Below are positions 24,301-36,327 of a stretch of 64,000 nt of DNA, piece after piece. Made by a program: the position numbers and the translations under genes. The stretch spans positions 46,976,126 to 47,040,125 of the forward strand of contig CM018046.1 of NCBI GenBank assembly GCA_008638375.1, read 5' to 3'. Position 1 is the first letter of the stretch. Each line of letters opens with the position of its first letter. Below the pieces are notes generated by a model. That model did no database searches. It was not told the DNA's origin and was given only the letters and a program-made list of their open reading frames with translations. The stretch is from Nyssa sinensis (lineage: Eukaryota; Streptophyta; Magnoliopsida; Cornales; Nyssaceae).

Positions 24301-27300
24301 TCTAATCATCTTGCCAACTTTATCAATTTTCCTTACTGATTAATTGTCTACTCTTAACATAGTTCTTCTAGTAACAATGTAAATGTTTTTTTTTTTCTAA
24401 ATGAAATATTGATATATGTAAGCATTTATTGTTGTCATGGTCAGGTGCACTGTTGTTTTATCCTCGGCTATGTAGGTTTTGTGGGCATGCATTTAGGACC
24501 TTTCTCGAGTTAAGGTGATTAGTTGCTAGGTTGTGGTGTTTAGGTACTTATTCAGTAAATTAGGCTTGCACGTATTATTGATTTTCTGTTCAGAGGTTGC
24601 CCATAACATGTGAATTACACCTAAATAATTTCAACAATAAAAAAAGAAGGTTTTCTTCTACTTATCAAAAAAATTATACATTTGTGTATTAGAAAAAAGA
24701 AGAAGAAGAATAAGAAACAAAACTGAGTTTTACAACCTCATGTTTGTTAAAATAGCTTGATATAAATTGTTGGCCCATTCTCTAACAACTTAAGCTTTTA
24801 GAATAACCAATCTAACATGGTATTAGAACTCTAATTCTAGGAGGTCTTGGGTTTAAGTCTCTCCCTTGTTCACGTGCAAGAAGTTGCACTCTATTCCGCT
24901 TTGCACACGCAACACGTCTCACTCCATTTTGTCACTTTCTACGTACAAGATGGGATTTCACGTGAGGAAGGGTGTTGAAATAGCTTTGTATAAATTGTTG
25001 GCTCATTCTTTAATAACTTAAAGTTTTTTACAGCTACCGGTGATCTAACAATACTGACTAAGTAGACGATTATGTCAAAATTTGATGTCATCTTGTGTTG
25101 GATTTTGTTCACTGCTCAATATAAATGATGTGATCAATTGAGATGGATGGTTAGCCATGAATATGTCAAAAGACTGTGAAGGCTAACACCGTAAGGCTTG
25201 TCTCAGGGCAAGGTTAAAAGGAAAATTCCACAAGATATAAGCTTTGGCTCTTCTTTTTTTTTTTGATAAGTAAGAAGTATATATTAAGAAGCCTAAGAAG
25301 GGTAAAGGGCAAAAACCCCAAAGCATTACATCGGACTTAAAGACTCCAAAAAGTCAACAAAGGAAAAGACATTTACAGGGAAAGCCTCTTTGGCCCAAAA
25401 AAATAATAAACGCAAAAAGGTCTCTTTAAGATAAGGAGCAGGAAGCTCCCGATCTTCAAAGACCCGATTGTTCCTTTCGATCCAAAGGCACCATAAGAGG
25501 CAAATGGGAGTCAGTCTCCAAATTCTCTTAGTTTCTTTAGGAAAGATGCATCCTTCCCATGCCAGAAGAAGGTCTTTGACTGAGCTTGACATGACCCATG
25601 AGATGCCAAACATGGAAAGAATAAGGTTCCAGCAGCTTCAAGGGACTTGACAGTGAATGAGAGTATGATCCACTCTTTCATCATCATTCTTATAGAAATA
25701 ACATCTGCTATCCAATAAAAAACCTATTTTCTTCATATTCTCCGCAGTTAAGATGGCCTTCCAAGAAGCTTCCCAAGCGAAGAAGGAGGCTTTGGGAAGA
25801 GCTTTTGAATGCCAAGTGAGCTTCCAAGGAAAGAGAGTACCATCAGAAGTAAACAAACTCTTGTAAAAAGAGCCAACCGAAAAGAATGATTTATCCGGCA
25901 TCCAAATCCTCTTGTCTTTTTTATCTTCCACTGCCCGAAATTTGTTGATGTGACATAAAAATGAGACCACCTCGTCAAGCTCCCAATCAAAGATATCTCT
26001 TCTGAAAGATGGAGTCCAAACAAACGTATTCCCAGTGCTCATCACATACTCGCTAACCCAAGCCAACTTGTTTGTAGCCAAACTGTAAAGCCTTGGGAAT
26101 TTCATCTTTAGCGGCGCAGTCCCACTCCAAACATCATCCCAAAATTTCACACGGTCACCCTTTCCGATAACAAACCTACATCTTTCCTTGAAAGATCTCC
26201 ATTCTCTTCTGATGAATCCCCATAGACCACAACTCATTGGCCTGTCTACGTTGCCCGAACACCATCCCCCATTATCACACCCATACTTGGACAACATGAC
26301 CTCCTTCCAAAGATCCGTATCGATTCTCACCAAATTTACATCACCATTTCCCTAAAAGGGCTGTATTGAAAATTCTCAAGTCTTTCGCCCCTAGGCTCTC
26401 TAGAGACAGCGGCTTCTTGATTTTATCCCAAGCCACTAGGTGAATTTTCCTGCAGTCTCCCTCGTGACCCCAAAGAAAGTCCCTTTGGATCTTCTCCAGT
26501 CTTCTGCTCAGTGCTCACTGTTTTCAGAATTGGAAAAAGGGACATGAAATAGGTAGGGAGGTTGGACAAAGTGCTTTTAACAAGAGTGAGTCTACCTCCT
26601 TTGGAAAGGAGTTGGCCTTTCCAACCTGACAGCTTGTTATGGAACCTCTCAACCACAGGATCCCAAACCCCAATGGATCTCGCGTGAGCCCCCAACGGAA
26701 AGACCTAAGTAAGTCGAGAGGAAACAACCCACTTTGCATCCCAAAGTGCTGGCTAAAAGATCCATCTCCTGAATTGCCCCTACTGGAGTTATGCTGCTCT
26801 TAGCAAGATTGATCCTCAGACTTGACACAGCTTCAAAACACACGAGAATGCGACGGATGAAGCGGAGCTAGGCGCACTGTGGGGTCGCAAAAGATGATAG
26901 TATCGTTAGCAAATAAAAGATGGGAAACATCTATGCTTCCACCCCTTCTCGCTCCTCCGTGAAAGCCTTTGATGAGGCCAACCTGTTCGGCCCAGGCACA
27001 TGAAGTGACTCAACGCCTCCAATCACGAAGAGAAAAAGAGATAAGGGATCCCCCTGTCTCAATCCTCTAGACGAACGGAAGAAGCCTGCAGGGGATCCAT
27101 TGACAAGGACCGAGAAAGAAATTGTGGAGATGCATGACTGGATCCATTTTCTCCACTTACCTCCAAACCCTATCTTTGTCAACATACCCATCAAGAAGCT
27201 CCAGTTAACATTATCAAAGGCCTTCTCGATATCCAACTTGTAGACCAAACCTTTCCTTTTCTGCTTTAACCTGGAGTCAATGCATTCATTAGCAATGAGA

Positions 27301-30300
27301 GCTGCATCCAGAATTTGTCGTCCTTACATGAAAGCATTTTGACTAGGAGAAATGATACTCACCATAATCTTCTTCAATCTTAAGGAAAGAACATTGGCGA
27401 TCAGCTTATAGACACTGCTTACCAGGCTAATGGGGCGAAAGTCCTTGATGTTAGCAGCTCCATCCTTTTTAGGGATGAGGGCAATGAAAGAAGCATTGAG
27501 ACTTCGCTCAAAGCCCCCCTCCCTATGAAAGCTCCCAAACACCGCCATCACATCCTTTTTCAGCAGAGTCCAACTTTTCTTAAAGAAGGCCATAGTGAAC
27601 CCGTCTGGGCCTGGAGCTTTGTCCCCGTTGCATGCCTCTAAGGCTCGCTCCACTTCATCTTCCAAGAAGGGCATTTCCAGGTTAGAGGCTTCTTCCCTGC
27701 TCAGGCTTTTCAAAAAAATATCCTCCTCAAAAAAATATAAGCTTTGGCTCTTAAAGACATGTTTGGATGGGCAGTGGTGTTTCTAAATCGGGCATTTCGA
27801 AGTCCAAATCAGGCTTTTTTTATATTTGATTGTTTGTTTCGACATTTTCAAAACGCTCGTTTGGGCATTTCCAAGTCCAAACGTCCATTTCGGAAAAGTG
27901 CTAGTAAGGGACTTTTTCAAACTCCCCGTTTCGGAAACGCCTAATTTCTATCTATATAACTCATTCAGCACTTTTAACAGCTCATTCAGACATTACAATA
28001 TCATTTATGCTCGTTTCAAATACATTCATTCAAACACTCACAACTTAACTCAAACTACGCTTTTCTGAACCGCTTTTTTCTCAAATCATACTTTTTCACC
28101 GCTCAATCCAAATGAGCACTAAGTCAATTGAGGCTTATGCTTTAAGTTGGGCATGGTACACATGTGACATGGGGTCTCACACCCATGGTTTTAAATCGCG
28201 GTATTGGGACACATAATGGTCGCTGATAACGGTATAACAGTATCGGGAATATTGGTCGATATGTAACGGGAATCGGGAGCCGCACCTGTGAATTTATTGT
28301 AATCACTAGAAAATCCCTTAAAAGTTATTGATATGCATGGTTTTGTTCCAATTTATTACTTTTTAATGTTTTTAATTATTTTTAGTCATTTTTATAACTC
28401 CTATGAAAAAAATTACTTATTATGTAGGAGTTCATATTAGTTTTATATCAAAGTAAAAAGAAAGTACAATCTATTGATTGACTAAGACAACTAATAATTA
28501 AAAATGCAACTATAAGTAATCTCAACAAATATAAAAAAATAAAATAAAATATAAACAAAAAATACACTATTAGTGACTATTAATTGTTAAGTAATGAATT
28601 TAAAGCCAAATAAACACATAATTTAACAAAAATAACAAAAAATATAAATATGATTAATTATATTACAATACTTTGAGTTGTCTACCGCCAAAAAAAAACT
28701 TAAGATACCTTTATATGGTTTTAGAGAAAAAATATTAATACAAAAACAAAAGTAAGAAATAAATTATTTTTACATTTGGAATTTTTTTTTTGTGGAAGTA
28801 GCTTAGGCCCTATTAATAAGATTCATTCATTTTTAAACAACATCTAGTAAATCTAATAAGATAAAATTTTACTTTTAAGTTTGTAGTAATAAATAACTAA
28901 ATATAATTCTAGGATTTACTAAATACTTTGACCATATCCATAATTCCCAATCTTGTGTTTGATAAATTTAAATTACTCTATTTATGGCTAAAGATGAGTT
29001 TTTTAATCCTTAGAATAGAGAAAAATGTACCATTATTGTTACGTATCGGTCGATACTATTACACATCAGGTCCGTAACTGCTGTTACATAACGATATCGG
29101 TCATTTCGCCTGTGAATTTTATACACACTGATATATCGATGTGTAACGGTATCAGAGAGTTCAAAATAGGTTACGTAACAGCTATTACGTTACGTAATGG
29201 CCGATATTTAATACCATGCTCACACCTGACTCTTGTGGCTTATTGAATGTTTGAAATGTGCACCTTTTAGAAGTTTTCTTAAAATAATTTTATTCATTAG
29301 TATTGATAAAAAAATTGTAAACTTTAAGGACATAGCGGTCATACTTGCTTAATAAAATCTAAAGGAATAATTGGACTAGTTTTGAAAAACTATTATAATT
29401 TAATATAGTAATTAATTGATGACTAAATATGAGTTTCCATGTGTCTTGCTACCCTTATGAATTTCTCATGACATAAAGACAAAAATAGAATGCAAGAAAA
29501 ATAAGTTTCCACTTAGAAGTGTTTAGAATTTTATAAAATAATGCATTACATTTTAATTTTCTTGTATAAATATTTCTCTTCTCGTATTTTTATTATTGAT
29601 TCTCTTATATGTTGTTTCTTTTTTCTTTTTTCAAGTATCTATATTCAAAAGTTAATGATACTTGCACAGTTGCTCCTTATGTGTTACATATATAGGCTTA
29701 TCTTTCACCTCGTTTGAGGATAAAACATTCCTAATCTGCTCTTCCCTTTTTAATTATGGATATGGGTGATTGTGTTATATTTTTATTGCTTGGCTTTAGG
29801 GCTATAAATGAACCAAGTAGAGTCGAACTGATTTTTGGGCTGTTCAATTCTGCTTGAGTAAGTGGGAAGGGGTTTAGGCTTAGCTCAAGCTTTGGTTGAT
29901 TTTGGCTAAACTTGATCGAGCTAGGCTCCCCATTGTTCAACTAAGCTTGAGTGGCTCAACTTGAGCTTGTTTGACAGCTATCACAAGAACAAATTTGTCT
30001 TCTTACCTTACGCAGTGATATATGAGCCATGTAACTGTTTCTAGCGGTTCCAATACCTTATTTATAAAACATTGATGAAACTTTATAGGAACCCTTATTG
30101 CCACATATAAATCAACAAACCTCCTAGACCAAAAAATTAATTAATAAATAAATCAACATATCTCAACACTTTAAAAGAGAGAGTAAAAACCCATCTTCAA
30201 AGCTTACAAATCTTATGTAAATATAATGGGTCTAGATTTCATGGAGATTATGCACAACAAAAAGCCAAGGATGAAGAAAAACAAAAGAAAATAGAAAGGG

Positions 30301-33300
30301 GGAAAAGGGCAGGAAAAAGTAGGAGGAAGAGGAGCTGGCAGTTATCACGTCGGTGGACTGATAACAGCAAATGAGAGCTTCCATTCTACAGCAGCAATGA
30401 TGGCCTTTGATATATACCTCCATGTCTCTATACTTCTGGAGAGTTTTTTTTTTTTCTTAGAGAACTGATGGAGGATATCATACATATTTTAATATTTAAA
30501 TAGATATATTACATAAGGGTTTAAAACTAAGTGTAGTGTCTTCAGTAGACATTGCTTCTTATAGTATACTATCAAATTATTTTTAATGCATCTTATCCGT
30601 GCCAAGCTTAACTGAGCTGAATTAGGTCCTACTCAACTTGGCTTGTTTAAAAATAAATCTTCGAAGTCAGACTCAAGATCAGTTCATCAACACTAACAAA
30701 GGGGCTTGGATGAGCCACAAACAAGCCTAACTCAAGTTGTTCATAAGCAGATCAGTTCATTTGCAACCCTACTTGGCTTCAAACCAAATGTTTGTCCTCT
30801 TTTTGTGTCTTGTTTAGGCTCCCACAGGCTCAAGCTCAGTTCATCAACACTAACAAATAAGCTTGGATGAGTCGCAAACAAGCTGAACCCAAGTTGTTCA
30901 TAAACTGCTCAGTTCATTTGCAACCCTAATGGGCTTCAAGTTCAAACCAAATGCTTTTCTTCATTTTCTGTCTTGTTTAGCTCCTACTTGTGGGTACAGA
31001 TGTGCAATAAAACAGTATTCCTATTATGAAGCCTTCAATAGTTTTCTCTTGCATGCTTGATTTAGTGACATACCATGAAATGTTAAATGTGTCCTGTAGT
31101 CAGGGAAATCACCTTTGGTGCTCAGGCCTAGGCTAGCATCCAGTCAAACAGCAATGACACACCTGGGCCCTTGGTGCATTTTAAAAAGTATGACAAGATC
31201 ATTTCAGTTTTATAAATGGTTGGCTTGTCCAAAATTGTGTTAGCTCAAAAGAAGACCGAAGATAACCCCTCTGCCGATTTTGTTATGCTTTGTGTTACTC
31301 CCCACCACACATACACACCCCAAAAATAAATAAATAGATAGATTAATTAAAACTAAGAAGAAACATTTAATATACTTCTTTTCTTTTTTCTTTGGTATTG
31401 AGTGTTTTGTTCTTTCTCTGCAGTTCCTGGAGCCTCTCGAGCTCTGTTACAGATCACTTTGCTGTTGTGGTGATCGGCCAATTGCAGATGGAAGTCTTCT
31501 TGATTTTTTACGGCAAGTTTCCACCTTTGGGCTCTCACTTGTGAGACTTGATATCCGGCAAGAATCAGACAGGCACACTGATGTCATAGATGCTATCACA
31601 AGACACCTGCAAATCGGATCCTACCGAGAATGGTCAGAAGAACGCAGGCAGGAGTGGCTCTTATCTGAACTCAGTGGCAAGCGCCCTCTGTTTGGTCCCG
31701 ATCTTCCCAAAACTGAAGAGATTTCTGATGTGTTGGACACCTTCCATGTAATTTCTGAACTCCCTTCAGATAACTTTGGTGCTTACATAATCTCAATGGC
31801 AACTGCCCCATCTGATGTGCTCGCGGTTGAGCTTCTACAACGTGAGTGCCGTGTCAAGAAGCCATTGAGGGTTGTCCCATTATTTGAAAAGCTTGCTGAT
31901 CTCGAGGCTGCGCCAGCTTCTGTATCTCGTCTATTCTCAATAGATTGGTACCAAAAACGGATCAATGGAAAGCAAGAAGTCATGATTGGTTACTCAGATT
32001 CAGGTAAGGATGCTGGCCGTCTCTCTGCAGCTTGGCAGCTATTCAAGGCTCAAGAGGAGCTTATAAAGGTGGCAAAGAAATATGGGGTGAAACTTACAAT
32101 GTTTCATGGCCGAGGAGGAACGGTTGGAAGAGGAGGGGGTCCCACCCACCTTGCTATATTGTCCCAGCCACCTGACACGATTCATGGGTCACTTCGTGTG
32201 ACGGTTCAAGGTGAAGTTATTGAACAGTCATTTGGGGAGGAGCACTTGTGTTTTAGAACTCTCCAGCGTTTCACGGCAGCTACACTTGAGCATGGAATGC
32301 ATCCCCCTATATCACCAAAGCCAGAATGGCGTGCACTCATGGATGAGATGGCAGTTGTTGCTACAAAGGAATATCGTTCCATAGTTTTCCAAGAACCCCG
32401 ATTTGTTGAATACTTTCGCCTTGTAAGTATCTCTCATATCCTTCATCTTTTTGTCCTTTCATCATATCCAAACCATTGCAACAAAATCCTTCGAATTTAC
32501 AAAAATGTGATGAATAGTAAGTTATGTACTCAATAGATACATGTAGGTTTAATTAAAACAATTCTTGAATAGCATCGATATGTTGAGTTATTCTAGCATG
32601 GCTATGTTTGTCTTTTGCAAATTTGTTAGTTACCTCACTGAAATTTCTCTTGGATTTTTACTTCTGAAATATTCTTGAGAACCTTGCTAAGGTTTTTTTA
32701 TTATAGCCACTATGAAACTGATTAGGATTATAATAAATTTTACTTATAAAAAAGGGGATTATAATAAATTTTACTTATAAAAAACGGATTATAATAAATT
32801 TAATATGGTGCCTTCTTTCTTCTTTGAATACTGCAGGCAACACCAGAGACGGAGTATGGTCGCATGAACATTGGGAGTCGTCCGTCAAAACGGAAGCCAA
32901 GTGGTGGAATTGAATCACTCCGTGCAATTCCATGGATCTTTGCATGGACCCAGACAAGGTTTCATCTCCCAGTCTGGCTTGGGTTTGGGGCTGCATTTAA
33001 GCATGTCGTTGAGAAGGATATGAAAAATCTTCAAATGCTGAAGGAGATGTACAATGAATGGCCTTTCTTCAGAGTGACAATTGACTTGGTTGAGATGGTG
33101 TTTGCCAAGGGAGACCCAGGAATTGCTGCTTTGTATGACAAGCTCCTAGTGTCAGAAGAATTATGGCCATTTGGAGAGCGTTTGAGGGCCAACTTTGAAG
33201 AAACTAAGAGTCTTCTCCTCCAGGTAATGAAAAGGAAAATTGCTAGCATAATTTAAGTGAATAACTTAGATATACAGGATAACTTAACAGAACTTTCATG

Positions 33301-33982
33301 AAGTTATTCCTTTCTTTTCCCCGGTATCCAACCACGAGCCTTACTCGAGTGAAATCTTTTAAGTTGATTTTGCTTTGGTTAAGACTGAAGAATATGCAAA
33401 ATATAGTTTAACAGGATGCCAGCTTCCAAAACCATTTTTCTTGATGGCTGTATATCCGGGCTGAAATCATCAAGGAACTGTCCTGAGGTGAAAAAAAACC
33501 AGAACCTAGAGTGCTAAGGTTCACACACAACTTAATTTGGCTTCCAGGGTAAAAATTTGCCACCCCTGAATTTCTAAAGATATCCCCTATCACCATGAAT
33601 AATATATATGTACACACATACACATAGTTTTCATTTTAACGAGGCAACAACAGTTCTTTTGTGGAAACTCAATTTTTTTTTTCTGTAGATTGCTGGTCAC
33701 AAGGATCTGCTAGAAGGAGACCCATATTTAAAGCAAAGACTTCGTCTTCGTGATGCATACATCACAACACTTAATGTGTGCCAGGCCTACACATTGAAGC
33801 GGATTCGTGACTCCTGCTACGATGTGAAGGTGAGGCCACATCTGTCAAAGGAAACTATGAAAAGCAAACCTGCTGCAGAGCTTGTGAAGCTTAACCCTAC
33901 AAGTGAGTATGCTCCTGGGCTGGAAGACACCCTTATCCTGACTATGAAAGGCATTGCGGCTGGAATGCAGAACACTGGTTAA
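18192..33982 (+). CDS. PPC: Phosphoenolpyruvate carboxylase, plant type (10 exons; +1 base in exon 2)
   Basis: Cytosolic enzyme that joins bicarbonate to phosphoenolpyruvate, giving oxaloacetate. Exons: 18192-18359, 19399-19791, 20119-20203, 22735-22957, 23460-23563, 23691-23778, 24145-24299, 31424-32422, 32837-33223, 33689-33982; all introns read GT-AG. Ignoring one surplus base the product is 964 residues, normal for the family. Visible marks: phosphorylation site [11 protein letters not shown] (Ser11), VLTAHPTQS with His172, [11 protein letters not shown] (about 594-604), [13 protein letters not shown] (about 632-644) and C-terminal QNTG. The Ala in [10 protein letters not shown] marks the C3 form; C4 enzymes have Ser there. 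Oddity: after AAG AGG at 19657-19662 a surplus base (C at 19663) shifts the frame to a stop at 19702-19704, giving only about 157 residues as read. The remaining exons are well preserved, so a sequencing error or very recent loss is likelier than an old pseudogene. Confidence 0.94.
20671..21147. mobile_element. hAT-like non-autonomous element in PEPC intron 3
   Basis: The left end ATGAAGTACGGACAC (20671) and right end GTGTCCATACTTCTTA (to about 21147) are inverted. Subterminal CGGACAC/GTGTCC strings recur several times on both sides, a habit of hAT elements. No transposase is present and I could not find an 8-bp target duplication, so the borders are approximate. Confidence 0.5.
21690..22430 (-). 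mobile_element. RTE-clade LINE remnant, 3' part, in PEPC intron 3
   Basis: On the minus strand a degraded frame reads like the C-terminal tail of plant RTE elements (a [14 protein letters not shown] string from about 21975). It is followed by the characteristic end around 21700-21750, whose complement contains ATTCATGTAACCAACCC and then a GGGACAAGACTTTGTTG-like string. Many stops are present, so it is dead. Family assignment is from memory of these conserved ends. Confidence 0.55.
23301..23331. repeat. Composite homopolymer C15A16
   Basis: Fifteen C followed directly by sixteen A in PEPC intron 4. Similar C-then-A tracts lie at 37855-37878 and 39707-39743. Confidence 0.95.
24745..25050 (+). 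mobile_element. TRIM/SMART-like miniature LTR element (306 bp) in PEPC intron 7
   Basis: Direct repeats of 73 bp (24745-24817) and 78 bp (24973-25050) begin TGTT and end TCTAACA. Both contain a TATAAATTGTTGGC string and TAACTTAA. The first is followed directly by TGGTATTAGAA, a mutated tRNA-Met primer site. Only about 155 bases separate the repeats and they encode nothing. This fits terminal-repeat retrotransposons in miniature, which must be mobilised by another element. A related copy lies at 59154-59450. Confidence 0.75.
25253..27734 (-). mobile_element. L1-type LINE, 5'-truncated, in PEPC intron 7
   Basis: A perfect 18-bp target duplication, ATATAAGCTTTGGCTCTT (25235-25252 and 27735-27752), flanks the insert. 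Its 3' end, on the minus strand, has an A-run (T-run 25254-25264 on plus). Minus-strand pieces of ORF2 run in order: RT with [16 protein letters not shown] and [12 protein letters not shown] (27713-27324), [13 protein letters not shown] and LRQGDP (27248-26931), FANDT (near 26910), [15 protein letters not shown] (26695-26423), and the zinc-binding zf-RVT tail [12 protein letters not shown] with [13 protein letters not shown] (26333-25326). Frameshifts and stops break it. It is opposite in direction to the PEPC gene and lacks ORF1 and the endonuclease. Confidence 0.93.
27755..28119. mobile_element. Small MITE next to the LINE
   Basis: The left end AGACATGTTTGGATGGGCAG and right end, whose complement is GTGCTCATTTGGATTGAGCG, are imperfect inverted repeats. 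TAA on both sides (27752-27754 and 28120-28122) would be a 3-bp target duplication of PIF/Harbinger type. 365 bp with no coding content. The class is tentative. Confidence 0.5.
28184..29218. mobile_element. Non-autonomous hAT element (1035 bp) in PEPC intron 7
   Basis: A perfect 8-bp target duplication, CTCACACC (28176-28183 and 29219-29226), flanks the element. Termini are inverted: left CATGGTTTTAAATCGCGG, right complement CATGGTATTAAATATCGG. Subterminal strings of the type TATCGG, CGATAT and GTAACG are scattered at both ends, as expected for hAT transposase binding sites. The AT-rich interior has no transposase. Confidence 0.88.
29797..30771. mobile_element. Non-autonomous hAT element (975 bp) in PEPC intron 7
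   Basis: An 8-bp target duplication, CTTGGCTT (29789-29796 and 30772-30779), flanks termini that are inverted: left TAGGGCTATAAATGAACC, right complement TAGGGTTGCAAATGAACT. Subterminal AGCTTGA/CTCAAG strings are frequent. There is no transposase. Its right end plus flank has been tandemly duplicated (next entry). Confidence 0.87.
30671..30984. repeat. Tandem duplication of a 157-bp unit spanning a hAT end
   Basis: AGTTCATCAACACTAACAAA occurs at 30681 and 30838, and similarity continues through the hAT terminus into the flank (CAAACCAAATG, GTCTTGTTTAG). The duplication therefore happened after the hAT insertion. Confidence 0.75.
32725..32802. repeat. Two and a half 30-bp tandem units in PEPC intron 8
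   Basis: GGATTATAATAAATTTTACT begins units at 32725, 32756 and (partly) 32786. Units one and two are joined by a TTATAAAAAA string resembling the tail of LINE inserts in this window, so this may be a repeated tiny retroinsert or simple slippage. Confidence 0.75.
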
Positions 33983-34126
33983 GGGCTGGTAGTGTAGTGT
34001 GTTTCAATAATTGACATGTCTCTTAAACTTATGAACATAGCAGGAAATACATGCTGTTTATCTATCAGAATGTTGTTTATCTATCAGTGTTGTGAACTGG
34101 CTTTTTATACTCGGGATTGTTTTATC

Positions 34127-34132
34127 AATAAA
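34127..34132 (+). terminator. Likely polyadenylation signal of PEPC
   Basis: AATAAA lies 145 bases after the PEPC stop codon, in a T-rich context. Confidence 0.5.
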
Positions 34133-35890
34133 TCAGTTCAGTTTCCATCGCTAAGATAAAGATTGAAACAGTGTCCCTATGCAAAACAATGATTTTATTA
34201 AATGTTGGGGTGTGGTCTTGAAATATACAAGGGAGAGACGGAGAAAAACCGAAATTTCTAAAGAAAGAAAAGGTGATTTTGTTGTTATTGCTTCTTTTTA
34301 CCGTAGATATGAATAACATTAGCAGTAAACCATATGCATCCCATCAGATAGAAATAAAAAATAATGAATCGTATATAGAGATCAAGCTCGAATTTGATAC
34401 AGAATATAAAAACTTTTCACATAATTTTTTTGATTGGTAGGTTGTCATGAAGTTACTTAGATTCTTGATGACTCCTTTATGATTCGAAAAATAGATAATG
34501 TGTAAATATTTTATTATTGTCATAGGTCTGAGAGCGCGCTGTCCCGAAAAAAAAATTTGGACCCGATTTAATTGTAACCGTTCCAGTTTAAATTTGACAG
34601 TTTTGTTAATATTTATATAAGAGTGTTATTGTTATAAGGTTTGATTATGATAATACAGTGTTAGAGGTTGGAAGGTTGAAATTGGGTGGCTATTATTATG
34701 CTCTGTTTTGGGCATTAGAACAATATCAAACACTGATTTCTATGTTGGATTAGTCCTGTCGCTGAGTTCCATAACTATCAAATTGATTTGCAAGGATGTG
34801 ATCAAACTATTTCAATGATGGTTATTTATTATGCCATGTGATTGAAATATGAAACTTCATAATTCAATGACTAAAAAACCCATTTGCACTTCAGCAATCT
34901 TACTTCTACTGCATAAACATTATTACAGAGGAAATATGCATATGTTTGTAATGTTTTTACAATAACCAATTCTTTGCCAACCAAACTGGTTCATTGACAC
35001 TACTAATCAAAACCATTTTCTGAATACGATTATTTATTATTATGTGGTAGTTTTGAAAATATCACCATGTAAGATCCAAAATGCTTATATGATGTCATAC
35101 CATACCATCTGGGATTAAAAAAAATTACATGATGTCATGTCATATTTGGAATAAAGAATATTGCATTTTTCTACCTATAAAGTCTAGAATTCATTTGAAA
35201 GCTTTTGCACTCCAAATTAGTCGTTTTGTGTTTGTTCTTATAAAAGTTGCTTCGTTTTTAACAATTTAACAAGATTTTAAAACTATTTTTTGTGTTGATT
35301 TGCTTTCTAAATCATATAAAAATGTATTTATATAAAAGAAACTTTCAAAAAATTCTCCCAAACAATAACTTATAATGACATTTAAAGTACAGTGACGTTG
35401 AAATTGGCTTCTACATGTCACAAAGTGACTTGATCTCTAGATTATTAAAGACTAAAAATAGACATGATTTCATCTTAAAAGGTCATAACTCAATTAAAGT
35501 GATAAATTAAAAACAGATTTAATAACATTATTAACATGAAATAAAACATATTTTATTATTACTATTCAAATTAGCTTTTCAACCCTTAATAATAATATTT
35601 TATTAGTAATACCCCTAATATATGATTTCATTCTAACTGCATTAATACAAGATAATGATTCTTAATTCAAACAAAAAAGAAAAAAATATCAAGTCGCACA
35701 AGAAGTCACATGATTTGGGATGCACCCTTTCAATTTGAAATCCACCATCTCCATCTTCTGTTTAAGCCTATCAAAATATATCAATTTTCAGTCTTTAGCA
35801 ACTGATCACAAGGCATAAGCATTATGCATATATATATATATATATATATAGTGTGTGTGTGTATATTTCATATTAAGATTATAAAAAAAT
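34133..35890. other. Intergenic DNA, no gene seen
   Basis: AT-rich DNA between PEPC and the Agenet pseudogene, with a TA/TG microsatellite near 35828-35866. No transposon ends were found. Confidence 0.5.
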
Positions 35891-36327
35891 TCAAGCATGC
35901 CAGAGAAAATCATGTTGTACCCTTTTCTTGGAGGCTATCCACTTGTGATTCAGCCACTTAACATGAACCCTCAACTGACTCGGCGAGTAAGCAATCTCAT
36001 CCCCTGTTGTATAAAAATAAGCTCGGCATTTCGACCCACTTTCCCAAAATTCTTTCAGACCCACCAACCATCGTTGTCAAAAGCATCAAGCTTCTTCGTA
36101 CAAACCAAACCCAGGTGCCGGAATCTGCAGGTGGCACAGGCCGGACCTCGTCGGCAGCGACAATCTCTATCAGGGGGTCCAGACTCCTCGTCTTTCAAGA
36201 GATCCTTGTACTGCACTATGTAGTGGCTTCGGCCAACCTCTGCAAGAACTGTTGCAGCGTAGAACGAACCCAAAAACCGATCTTCTTTGCTCCAAACCTC
36301 GACTTCTTCACCTCTGCGAAACGCCAT
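35891..36327 (-). pseudogene. Agenet (Tudor-like) domain protein, broken
   Basis: Translation from ATG 36327 gives FRRGEEVEVWSKEDRFLGSF and HYIVQYKDLL, an Agenet domain of the plant DUF724 group. These Tudor relatives are thought to act in chromatin or RNA handling. The homologous text then hops frames. After the CCCCC run (plus strand GGGGG 36173-36177) another frame reads LIEIVAADEVRPVPPAD. The first frame returns for LDAFDNDGWW, a TGA follows at 36055-36057, and a third shift near 36000 gives DEIAYSPSQLRVHVKWLNH up to a stop at 35891. Three shifts or stops in about 430 bases, two at short homopolymers, mean no intact product as read. It faces away from the 14-3-3 gene. Base errors in the assembly are the alternative explanation. 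Confidence 0.72.
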
